Positions 25,334 to 34,100 of a DNA stretch of 59,578 nt are shown here, piece by piece. The translations under genes were made by a program, and so were the position numbers. The DNA is from Paenibacillus tepidiphilus (lineage in GTDB: Bacteria > Bacillota > Bacilli > Paenibacillales > Paenibacillaceae): contig NZ_VWRQ01000033.1 of NCBI RefSeq assembly GCF_008635795.1, positions 1 through 59,578 of the forward strand, given 5' to 3'. The notes below the pieces were generated by a model. That model saw nothing but the letters and a program-made list of their open reading frames with translations. It made no database searches and was not told where the DNA came from. Within the stretch, counting starts at the first letter, position 1. Every line of letters begins with the position of its first letter.

Positions 25334-27376
25334 TTACTGAACAAATTTGAACCAGTTGAGGTTGAACAAATATCCGCTTGCGCCCGTAAATTTCAGATAC
25401 AGATTATGCGTACCGGTCGCTCCGCTGAGTGTTGCCGTCTTGGTCGTCCAGGTCTGCCAGCCGCCGGTTCCCGTGACGGGAACCGTTCCCACAAGAGTTC
25501 CTGACGGACTGTCCAGCCGGATTTCGATGCTGCCTCCGGCGTTGGCGCTGGCCACTCTTGCCTGAAAGCCGCTGGCCCCCGCGCCAAGGTTAACATTATT
25601 GAATACCAGATAATCGCCGTTCTCGATATATCCCACATTCTGGCCGCCCTCTGTACTAATCTCATTCTGTACGCCGGACATGCCGGTGTAGCTTTCCGCC
25701 TCCGTTGTTCCGAAAGCGTCGTAAACCTGTGTGCGAAGCCAATCGGCGGCGCTGAGGGTGATTTTGGCAGCCCCGGCATTCTGGTTCACCACGGATACAA
25801 CGCTGGACAGCGGAAATGTTGTATAGGCATAGGGCAGCCGTTCATTGGTTCCGTAAGTGAAGGTGAACGGGGTTGACGGCGGACTGGACTTGCTCATATT
25901 CTCTACTCCGACAATCGCTGAGGACCAGGCCCATTGACCGATGCTGGCTTTGTTATCCCATTTCACGCCTGACGTAAATAAATTAACACCGTTATTATCC
26001 CAGCTGCTGCCGGTATAGGAGGTGCCACTGCTGTTCGTTACCGTGGAATTCACAATCAGACTGTGATTCACCGCATCCTTGAACAGCACGTCAAAAGGGG
26101 CGTTCATGTTGCCCGTGTCGTCTCCCTGGCGCTCGGCTCCAAGCTGCGGCTCATTGATCTTATTATAGACATTGGTATCCGCCGCGATGGAGGCGCCGTT
26201 ACGTGCATTCATACCCCGTGCCAGCTTGTCACCGCCATATTTAGAGATCGCAGCCACCGTATCCGTTGCACTCTGATGTGTGGAGTTATCAAAATAGTTG
26301 TTGAACAAATGTCCGACACCCTGGCGGATCATCGGCAGGCGTGAGCCGACGTTGGTGTAACGGTTATAGGCCATCGTCAAACGAAGCCTCTGGTTGCCGT
26401 CTTTGACCTCAACCCCGTTTGAGCCGACATAGTTGGTAAAATCTTTATCCCCTGAACCAACCAGATGCCCTTTGGAGTGATAAGCCGCATAAGCCATAAT
26501 CTGATTTTTGCTGGCGCCTTCCTTTCGCATTTTGTAATAAAGACTCGTAGAAGTGTTAAGGGTGCCGGCTGCATATTTCGATTCCATATATTCAATAGAC
26601 TGATAGATGGAGCTGCTGGAGGAAGGATTCTGGGCAGCCGCAAGCCCGAACTCATTCCAGGAATAGGTCACGTTGCTCGAACCATTCTCCATGTCGATAA
26701 GCCCGTCCGCCGCTATGGAGAACTTGCAATGGTCAATCCATACATTGTTGGCCCCGTTCACTTTAATGAAGGACCAGCCCACCTCCTTATGCTCACCGGA
26801 ATCATCCCATTGCCACATCTCATCAAAATTCAAATTCCGGATAACCATATCATTCACCGAAGCCTGCAGCTTCAGTTCGGCATGCTTGACGGTCTTCCCC
26901 GAAGTGGAGAAGATGGTCAGTCCGTCAACATTGCTGATATTCAGCTTCGATACGCCGGAAGTGCTGAGCAGCGGGTTGGTGAACCCGTTGGCAGGGTCCG
27001 GATACTTGCTGATAAAGCTGTATTTCGTTTTTTCCGCCGAGGTTAATGCCAGTTCCGTCCAGCCCAGATTCAGCGTATCTGTAACTTCGATCACCTTAAC
27101 TGCGCCGCTGCCCGCATCCAGAATGGCCTGCAGGAACTCCCTGCCGTTCGCAACCTTTCGGTGATAAGAAGTACCTGCATACGAGCTGCGGTCCTTTACC
27201 CCTAACGAAGCATACCCTGGGACTGACAGAAAGCTGTTGTTATAGCTCTTTTCGGTCTTGCTGGCGTTCGGTATAGCGTTAATGACGGCTGCCTGCGCAA
27301 CGCCGCTTGTTCCGGTGAGCAACGCTGCCGCTACCAGGCAGGCGATGGTCAGAGCAGAGCAATTCTTTTTAACCAT
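25334..27376 (-). CDS. Secreted pectate lyase (PL1 family) with C-terminal CBM6
   Basis: A 680-residue exported enzyme. The signal peptide (MVKKNCSALTIACLVAAALL) ends near AQAA. Residues about 70-450 form a PL1 parallel beta-helix: NVWIDHCKFSIAADGLIDME and SSNVTYSWNEF hold the calcium-site acids, and NRYTNVGSRLPMIRQGVGHL carries the likely catalytic Arg. The last 130 residues are a family 6 carbohydrate-binding module (EAESYTGMSGVQNE, IENGDYLVFNNVNLG, NLYLKFTGASGYLFNLNWFK). It should cleave pectin by beta-elimination outside the cell. ATG 27376 lies eight bases behind AAGGAGG; ATG 27382 is too close. The divergent AraC gene is its likely regulator. Confidence 0.88.
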   Translation of the reverse strand: MVKKNCSALTIACLVAAALLTGTSGVAQAAVINAIPNASKTEKSYNNSFLSVPGYASLGVKDRSSYAGTSYHRKVANGREFLQAILDAGSGAVKVIEVTDTLNLGWTELALTSAEKTKYSFISKYPDPANGFTNPLLSTSGVSKLNISNVDGLTIFSTSGKTVKHAELKLQASVNDMVIRNLNFDEMWQWDDSGEHKEVGWSFIKVNGANNVWIDHCKFSIAADGLIDMENGSSNVTYSWNEFGLAAAQNPSSSSSIYQSIEYMESKYAAGTLNTSTSLYYKMRKEGASKNQIMAYAAYHSKGHLVGSGDKDFTNYVGSNGVEVKDGNQRLRLTMAYNRYTNVGSRLPMIRQGVGHLFNNYFDNSTHQSATDTVAAISKYGGDKLARGMNARNGASIAADTNVYNKINEPQLGAERQGDDTGNMNAPFDVLFKDAVNHSLIVNSTVTNSSGTSYTGSSWDNNGVNLFTSGVKWDNKASIGQWAWSSAIVGVENMSKSSPPSTPFTFTYGTNERLPYAYTTFPLSSVVSVVNQNAGAAKITLSAADWLRTQVYDAFGTTEAESYTGMSGVQNEISTEGGQNVGYIENGDYLVFNNVNLGAGASGFQARVASANAGGSIEIRLDSPSGTLVGTVPVTGTGGWQTWTTKTATLSGATGTHNLYLKFTGASGYLFNLNWFKFVQ

Positions 27377-27535
27377 GTTCATATCCTCCTTTAATATAGC
27401 TACAGATGTTCCCTACTCCACTCTAGTATTCTATTATTTGGTATTTATGGCTTGAATTTTAGCATAACTCATGGTATGAAATTAGACAGAACGCATCGAA
27501 TAGTAGCCAAAATTTGCACGGGAGGCCGGAAAACC

Positions 27536-28330
27536 ATGCCGCCGTTTTATGAATTTCGGTCCAGCGAGATGAGCGTGATCCGCAACGGTAAACCATTAAG
27601 CTTCCCCGCCCATCTGCATAGTTCCATTGAGATCCTTTATGTCTTCTCCGGAGCACAAGCTCTTGAGATCGATGGAATCGCTTACAACATAAATGCCGGC
27701 GAAGCTGCAATAATCTTTCCCGATATGATCCACAGCTATCACCGAACCGGGTCCGCGAATACCGAGGCGCTGATCCTAATATTTCACCCAAGGCTTCTGG
27801 GAGCCTTGTTTCCCGGCTTGGGCAATGTGCGTCCCCTAGCCCCGCGTCTCCCTCAAGCCTCCATTCATCCGGATGCCCTTTATGCGTTTGAGCATATCCG
27901 CAGAGAGGATGACATTACGCTTAAGCTTGGCTGGCTGCACGTGATTATGTCCCATTTGCTGCGACAAATGGAGCTTCAGCCAAGGCAACAGCCTCCGGTT
28001 CAGGAGCTGCCGCGCAAGATCATAGAGTTTGTGGCAGAACATTTCACCGAGCCCCTAACACTTGAAGCGCTGGCCGCTGAATTTTGCGTCAGTAAATATT
28101 ACATCTCACGTATCTTCTCTAATCATATCAAAATGAATTTCCGAAATTATCTCGCCTTGCTTCGCGCAGAATATGCTTCCAAGCTGATCCTCACCACCAA
28201 TGCTTCCTTGACGAGTATTTGCGGCAATGCGGGCTTTGACAGTCAGCGCACCTTCAACCGCGCATTCCTGGCCATTTACGGGATGCCTCCAGGCAAGTTC
28301 CGGGCACAGTGGATAAAGCACCGCCATTGA
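27536..28330 (+). CDS. AraC family regulator with N-terminal cupin
   Basis: A 264-residue regulator. Residues about 15-90 form a cupin (SFPAHLHSSIEILYVFSGAQ, GEAAIIFPDMIHSYHR), a sugar-binding fold in this class. Residues about 160-262 carry two AraC helix-turn-helix motifs (LEALAAEFCVSKYYISRIF and LTSICGNAGFDSQRTFNRAF), ending GMPPGKFR. ATG 27536, ten bases after GGGAGG, is the best start; the open frame extends to 27452. It is divergent from pectate lyase with 159 bp between the starts, so it probably activates that gene in response to pectin breakdown products. No clear operator was picked out in the intergenic part. Confidence 0.85.
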   Translation: MPPFYEFRSSEMSVIRNGKPLSFPAHLHSSIEILYVFSGAQALEIDGIAYNINAGEAAIIFPDMIHSYHRTGSANTEALILIFHPRLLGALFPGLGNVRPLAPRLPQASIHPDALYAFEHIRREDDITLKLGWLHVIMSHLLRQMELQPRQQPPVQELPRKIIEFVAEHFTEPLTLEALAAEFCVSKYYISRIFSNHIKMNFRNYLALLRAEYASKLILTTNASLTSICGNAGFDSQRTFNRAFLAIYGMPPGKFRAQWIKHRH

Positions 28331-28351
28331 ACGCTGTTATCACTATAAAAT

Positions 28352-28389
28352 AAACCCGGCACCATCCTGAAGACGGTCCGGGTTTGGGA
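28352..28389 (+). terminator. Terminator after AraC-type gene
   Basis: AAACCCGG (28352-28359) pairs with CCGGGTTT (28378-28385), 21 bp behind the AraC stop. The T run is short, so efficiency is uncertain. Confidence 0.55.
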
Positions 28390-28451
28390 CATGTATTCCG
28401 TTCATGATATGATACGTGTACATCTCAGGATGACACGGAGGTTACAATGTT

Positions 28452-29405
28452 ATGAATCTGGATCAACTTGCACAAGACCTTGCACCGCTGAACCTTCGCA
28501 GCGCTCTGATCAGCCATGCCGGCTTGCTGGTATTCGAGCATTACCGGGACCAGAGCGCGGCGACAGAGCTTTACAGGATCAACTCCTGCACCAAAAGCAT
28601 TCTCTCGGCGCTAATCTGCATCGCCATGGACCAGGGACTGCTCCCGCCGCTGACGGTCAAGGCCGCCGATTATTTCCCGCAGCTTCGGCAGGACGCCGAC
28701 AGCCGCAAGCAGGATATCACACTGGAGCATCTGCTCACGATGTCCGCAGGCTTCAACTGGAGCGAGTTCGGCGGAATTAATTCTTTTCCGAAGATGACCC
28801 GGACCGGGAACTGGATCGATTATGTATTGCAGCAGCGTCTCCGTGAAGCACCAGGAACCAGAATGGAATACAATTCCGGGGTGTCCCAGCTGTTGGCGTC
28901 AATCCTCGTTCAGGTCTCGGGCGTAAGCGCTGCCCGGTTCGCCGAGCTCCATCTGTTCGGTCCGCTCGGGATACAGGAATACCTGTGGCAGACCGACCCG
29001 CAGGGCATTCATACCGGCGGCTTCGGGCTGTCCCTGCGGCCTGCCGACCTCTTGGCCTTCGGCGGGCTGTATTTGCGGAAGGGGCTTGCACAGGATGGCA
29101 GACGGCTGATCTCAGCGGAGCTGGCCGCACGTTCAACGGCTGCCGCTATCGGAACCGAGCCGCCCCGGCGCGGCCGTTACGGCTGGCATTGGTGGAGCGA
29201 CAGCTACACAGCGGATCAGGCTACGGCAGGTGCAGCCTCACTGGAGTACTACTACGCACGCGGATACGGAGGGCAATTCGTCTATATTGTGCCTCAGCAC
29301 GAGACTGTAGTTGTTCTGACCTCGGATCAGCGTATGCCAAGAAAGCAGGCGCCGCCGGATGTATTCCGCAGCTGCATCGCTCCGCGATTGCTCTCCTGCC
29401 CGTAA
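28452..29405 (+). CDS. Beta-lactamase-fold serine hydrolase (class C type)
   Basis: A 317-residue serine hydrolase of the beta-lactamase/penicillin-binding fold. The S-x-x-K motif is Ser45-Cys-Thr-Lys48 (RINSCTKSILSALI). The Tyr motif is in MEYNSGVSQLLASIL. The third motif region is YARGYGGQFVYIVPQHETVV. LEHLLTMSAGFNWSEFGG is a family signature. There is no signal peptide, so it acts in the cytoplasm. Such proteins are usually esterases or peptidases and not drug-resistance enzymes. ATG 28452 lies ten bases after GGAGG. It is convergent with the small membrane protein gene, 8 bp away. Confidence 0.85.
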   Translation: MNLDQLAQDLAPLNLRSALISHAGLLVFEHYRDQSAATELYRINSCTKSILSALICIAMDQGLLPPLTVKAADYFPQLRQDADSRKQDITLEHLLTMSAGFNWSEFGGINSFPKMTRTGNWIDYVLQQRLREAPGTRMEYNSGVSQLLASILVQVSGVSAARFAELHLFGPLGIQEYLWQTDPQGIHTGGFGLSLRPADLLAFGGLYLRKGLAQDGRRLISAELAARSTAAAIGTEPPRRGRYGWHWWSDSYTADQATAGAASLEYYYARGYGGQFVYIVPQHETVVVLTSDQRMPRKQAPPDVFRSCIAPRLLSCP

Positions 29406-29413
29406 TAACGCTT

Positions 29414-29776
29414 TCAATCTTTGATCAGAAAAATATACTCTACAAACAGCATAAAGCATGCGGTGAACACACCCAGCGAGTTAATCGCCGTCAAAGCGGC
29501 AGGGTAGCTCTCCCGCTGGAGCATCGAGAATAAAGAAACCGTCCAGAGCACCAGGAAGAACAGCGGGATCATGCCGTCCACCGCTCCTCCCGCTGTCCGT
29601 CTGCCGCGATAGATGAACATAAAGATTTCCGCTGCAGTGTACACAATGAATAATGCAAGCTCCATTTCTGTAACCGAAGCGGGAATATCCAGGGAAAACA
29701 GATGCATCAGCACATACTGGACAGCCAGCAATCCAAACAACCAGGCATTGAACGGAACTTTTCGCAGGAACAACAC
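29414..29776 (-). CDS. Four-helix membrane protein of unknown function
   Basis: A 120-residue membrane protein with four hydrophobic segments (WLFGLLAVQYVLMHLF, MELALFIVYTAAEIFMFIY, GMIPLFFLVLWTVSLFSML, INSLGVFTACFMLFVEYIF). A positively charged loop (RGRRTAGG) lies between helices 2 and 3. GTG 29776 stands seven bases behind AAGGAGA. I do not recognise a family. It is a single-gene unit. Confidence 0.65.
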   Translation of the reverse strand: MLFLRKVPFNAWLFGLLAVQYVLMHLFSLDIPASVTEMELALFIVYTAAEIFMFIYRGRRTAGGAVDGMIPLFFLVLWTVSLFSMLQRESYPAALTAINSLGVFTACFMLFVEYIFLIKD

Positions 29777-29943
29777 GGAATCGTCTCCTTCTGAACTAAA
29801 GTGTAACCGGCAACCGCCCTACACCCTCTTGCTGTGGCAGTCAGCCGATTCGCGTATGATACCGCTTTCAGTTTAGTGGAAAACAAATTCCATTTCTATG
29901 AGGTACATCTCACTTCTCATGTAACATGTCCGGAGAACGCACA

Positions 29944-29981
29944 AATCCCCGCTTACCTTACTACTTAAGGCAACGGGGATT
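29944..29981. other. Intergenic hairpin
   Basis: AATCCCCG (29944-29951) and CGGGGATT (29974-29981) can pair around a 22-base loop. No T run follows on either strand and no gene ends close by, so a terminator role is doubtful. Confidence 0.35.
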
Positions 29982-30009
29982 CATGTGGTACAATAACTAT
30001 TCAATTCAA

Positions 30010-30530
30010 TCATTTCCTCCAGCAACAATTCCATATCCCTGACATGGTAAATGTTATTCAAATTCAAATTTCAGTCTTTCCCGTGCGCTCCCGTTCGGAG
30101 ATTGTTACTCCATGTCGTAGCATATGGGGTGAGTTCCCGCGTACACGATCCTCACGAGTCACGTTTTCACTGACGCTCCTCCTGATGTGATTATCGTTTA
30201 ATTGTACGCTTCGCTAACCTTTTTCATTGGAATCATCCTCTTTCTTCCGCAAGTAGCCTTGCTTAAGTGGGGTGTTTCCTGAATCTTGGTTCGCTTGGAT
30301 TCCCGCATGCCCACGGTCCGCGAAAAGCCGTTGTCACTTCCGGCCCTTCAAGTTGCTGCAGCCGATTCCAGCATGCTTCGCTAACTCAGTACATCGGGGG
30401 CCTCTCCTTTCCTTCATTCATTTCTAAATTTAGGAATGAGCTCATCACCCTGACAACCACGCTTACTTGTTATTTGGTTGTTCCTGTGGTGATGACTAAA
30501 GTATAACGCATAATTGTTAAAATTTGAAAT
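30010..30530 (-). other. Unexplained half-kilobase without intact gene
   Basis: This stretch has a higher-GC, structured look unlike the AT-rich spacer around it. On the minus strand a short frame (VSEACWNRLQQLEGPEVTTA, then FRGPWACGNPSEPRFRKHPT) ends at TAA near 30274 and starts right after a stop, so it has no start codon. The motif TTAGCGAAGC occurs twice on that strand. It may be a decayed mobile-element end or a structured RNA; I cannot decide. From 30531 to about 30700 I see nothing. Confidence 0.3.
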
Positions 30531-30699
30531 TCCGTATCATTGGGTTTATCGCCCATATCCCCGATATTCCGTAAACGCTTCATTTTATCCGGCTGAGACT
30601 AAGAATTGCTTCATTTTTTAAGCTTTTTCACGGATTTGGTAAACGCTGTGTAAAGTTTGGGCTGTTAATATCTATCTTTATGTGTCATGGAAGATGACT

Positions 30700-30957
30700 T
30701 TACTCAGCTGCCGCTTTTACGCGGGTCGTTCCTTCAGCTCCGCTGTTTTAGCAGTCCGGCTGATCATTCCTAAATGTAGGCGAAAAACCGACCATAAAGG
30801 GCTACCGTGAGGGTAAACGGGCCGATTGTAGACGAAAAATCGACCACAATGTCTTGCCGTGGAGAAAAACAGACCCATTGTAGTCAAAAAACCGACCACA
30901 ATGGGCTGAAGTGAAGGTAGACAGGGCAAACGTAGACGAAAAATCGACTATAATTCA
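30700..30957 (-). repeat. 52-bp tandem hairpin repeat array, right inverted copy
   Basis: Reverse complement of the left array at 15494-15677. Equivalent positions recur at 30791, 30843, 30895 and 30947, again exactly 52 bp apart. The hairpin unit CCCATTGTAGTC / GACCACAATGGG is kept. Shared flanking sequence (AATGATCAGCCGGA on the minus strand, near 30760) extends the similarity beyond the array. It lies 147 bp behind the end of the eCIS locus. Confidence 0.85.
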
Positions 30958-30960
30958 AAG

Positions 30961-31075
30961 TCCAGTACGTTGACCAAGCCATATTTAAGGACAGTAACGC
31001 TGCCGCGCGCAGCTCTTAATCACAAGTTAGATGGTCTCTAGCTGCAGTTTGATGCGGACAAGGTACGGTACTGGC
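30961..31075 (-). repeat. Repeat element A, copy 3 (inverted)
   Basis: On the minus strand it reads ACCTTGTCCGCATCAAACTG, CCATCTAACTTG and GTCCTTAAATATGGCTTGGTC (last two separated by a variable GC-rich part). It parallels copy 2 at 15264-15370 and stands in the same order relative to the 52-bp array. Confidence 0.65.
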
Positions 31076-31103
31076 ATTGACGCGGGTTGCGGGTTGAAGC
31101 TGC

Positions 31104-34100
31104 TCACGCACCGGTAAGTGCGGTGACTTGCTTCTGCAGCGCTTTGAGCTGCTTATGCATGCCCTCGGCATCTTTTTGCTGCTTCTGCACCACCGTTGTC
31201 AGCACAGCGATGATATCCATCAGCACAACCGATTTCTGGTCAGAGGTGGCGAAGATCTGCGGTACCTCCTCGGCGATGAAGCCGATATTCTGCTGCTTGC
31301 CGTTATCCTCCTTGTAGCTGAACGTTACCGGCTTCAGCTTGCCCAGCAGCTCGACCGCTTTCTTGACCGGCAGAGCCGTAATGTTGTCTTTGAAGGTCCG
31401 GGAGGAGGTCTGGGCAAAGTTGGTGGCCCGCATATTCCCGTCGACATCCAGCCTGTAGCCATCTGCTGCGGTCTTACCGATTCCCACATTACCTGTGCCA
31501 TCGATGGTCAAAGCAGAGGACAGCTTCGTCAGCTCCGCATGGGTATGGTCGCTGTAGGCCAGCGGCTTCAGGCTGCCGGCAACGCCGGCCTGCCAGGCAT
31601 CGAGGCCCTCATCCCACAGCAGCTGCGCCTTGGGATCACTGCCTCTGCTGACCGTGAGGCCCTGGCTGACCTCCAGATTTCCGCTCACGGCAACGTCCTT
31701 GGCGGTCAGCTTGGCGGTCACCGCCGCATTGGGCGCTGTTAAGGTGCCGCTCACGGAGCCATCCTTCACCGTTAACGTGCCGGTCACTGTAGCGTCCTTG
31801 GCGGATAATGCGCCTGTGAATGCTGCGTCTTTGCCGGATAGGAGGCTGCTAATCGCAGCTTCTGCAGCGGTCAATTTGCCGCTGACGGCAACGCTGCCGC
31901 CGACGTCCAGCTTGGCGGACGGGCTGGCCGTTCCAATCCCGACGTTGCCGGACACGATCCTCAGCGCCCCGCTTAATTCGGTGAGTTCCTGGTGCGTATG
32001 TCCGCTGTACGATAGAGACTTCATGCTGCCGGCAACGCCAAGCTGCCATTCATCAGCCGCTTCATCCCACAGAATCTGCGCCTTCGAATCCGTGCCGCGC
32101 TCCACGCTGATGCCCTGGGCCACTGCCAGACTGCCGCTGATTACTGCGTCTTTGGCCGTAAGCTTGCCGGTCACCTGCGCATCCTTCGCACTGAGCGCCG
32201 CGCTGATTGAAGCGTTGGCCGCCGTAACGGTTCCGCCCGCGCTGATATCCTTCGCGGTCAGGCTGCCCGTAACCGCAGCTTCGGCAGCGCTGACCTTCCC
32301 GCTGACAGCCGCATTGCCGCTGACGTCGAGCTTGACGGCCGGATTTGCCGTACCGATGCCGACATTGCCGGAGACTACCTTCAGCGCGCCGCTTAGTACA
32401 GTCAGTTCTTGATGGGTATGCCCGTTATAGGACAGCTGCTTCATATTCCCGGCGACACCAAGCTGCCATTCATCAGCTGCCTCATCCCACAGAATCTGCG
32501 CCTTGGGATCCGTGCCGCGCTCCACGCTGAGCCCCTGTCCCACAGCCAGGCTGCCGCTGATCACCGCATCCTTCGCCGTCAGCTTGCCGGTGACGGCGCT
32601 GTCCTTGGCGCTCAGCGTTCCGGTGACGGAAGCATCCTTGGATGTCAGCGTTCCGGAAGCAGCGATATCCTTGCCGGATAAGGTGCCCGTGAAGGCAGCG
32701 TCTTTGCCGCTCAGAAGGCTGCTGACCGCCGCTTCCGTTACCGTCAGCTTGCCGCTGATACGCGCGGTTCCGCCTACATCCAGCGTGGCTGCCGGAGCTG
32801 CTGTCCCGATGCCGACCTTGCCGGCGTCAATGGTGAACACTTCGCTTAAGCCGGCGATTTCCGGATGGGTATGGCCCTTGTATTCAAGGGCCTTCAGCGC
32901 ATCGGATGCCCCCGCCAGCCACTGGTCCGCACTCTCGTCCCAGATTAGCTGGGCCGCAGGGGCTGTGCCGCCGCGGAATACCTCCAACCCGCCGTTCGTG
33001 ACAGCCGGTGTCGCCTGTGGAGTGTACTTGTTAACCCGGATAATGCTATCCTCAACCTCCAGCGTTGCCGCGTTGACTGTTACCACATCGCCGTTGACGG
33101 TCAGATTGCCATTGACGGTCAAGTCCTTGGATACTACAGCGCTGGCAGCATTTAAAGTACCGGTAACCGCCGCATCGCCTTGTACGCTCAGGTTGGTAAC
33201 CGCCGCATCGCCCTGTACACTCAGCTTGGTAACCGCCGCTTCACCCCGTACGTCCAGCTTGGCAGCAGGCGAGGCCGTGCCAACCCCTACATTGCCGGCC
33301 TTTGTAACCGAGAAAGCCGTGGTATCCGCTGCAACTCTGACATCCAGCGCCGCCAGCGGACTGTTGGTGCCTATGCCGACCTTGCCCTCCTTGTCGGCAT
33401 ACACTGCAACTCCCTTACCGACCGCATCATACAGCGTATTCTGGCTGTCTCTGCCCGCCCCGAACTCCGCCAATGTAACGCCGTTTCCATAGAACCAGGC
33501 CTGCTTCTCATTGTCCCAATAGATGGACGCATTCTTCAGCGGGTTACCGTCAGAGCCCACTCCCCGCGTGGCTTCCAGTCTGCTAGCAAGCACCTTGCCG
33601 GTAACCTCCAGATTGCCGTTAACCGCCAGATCGGCTGCCTTCACCGGCTTGGTGAAGGATACCTGCTCCTCAAAAGCCGCTTCCTTATGCGCCGTCAGCT
33701 TGCCGGAGAAGGAAGCGGCTCCCGCGAATTCCGTCTCGGTACGGAAGACGGCCTTGCCGGCCACATCCAGCGCCTCGGTCGGATTGTCGGTGCCGATGCC
33801 CATCCTGCCGCTGCGCGTCAGGCTCAGTACCGTCTTGTTGACTGTGCCCAGCTTCCAGCGGTCCTTGACCCATTTGATCTGGGCATCCGATTCCGTGCCC
33901 TGCGGCACTTCCAGCCCCTCGCCGACAATCAGATTGCCGGTGAGAGAGGCACTGGCCGCACTGACAGTACCTGTGAAGATACCGCCTGCTGCCTGCAAAT
34001 TGCCGGAAGCGCTGATATTGCCTGCTGTATCCACGGTCAGCCCGGCGGCGGCTCCGGCAAGGCCAAGCTTCCATTGATCCTTGTCCTCCTGCCAGGCGAT

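Noticed and set aside
30267..30506. 79-codon plus-strand frame
   Set aside because: No ribosome binding site and no protein-like pattern; it crosses a probably degenerate or structured element.
30717..30929. 70-codon minus-strand frame
   Set aside because: It is only the translation of the 52-bp hairpin repeats.
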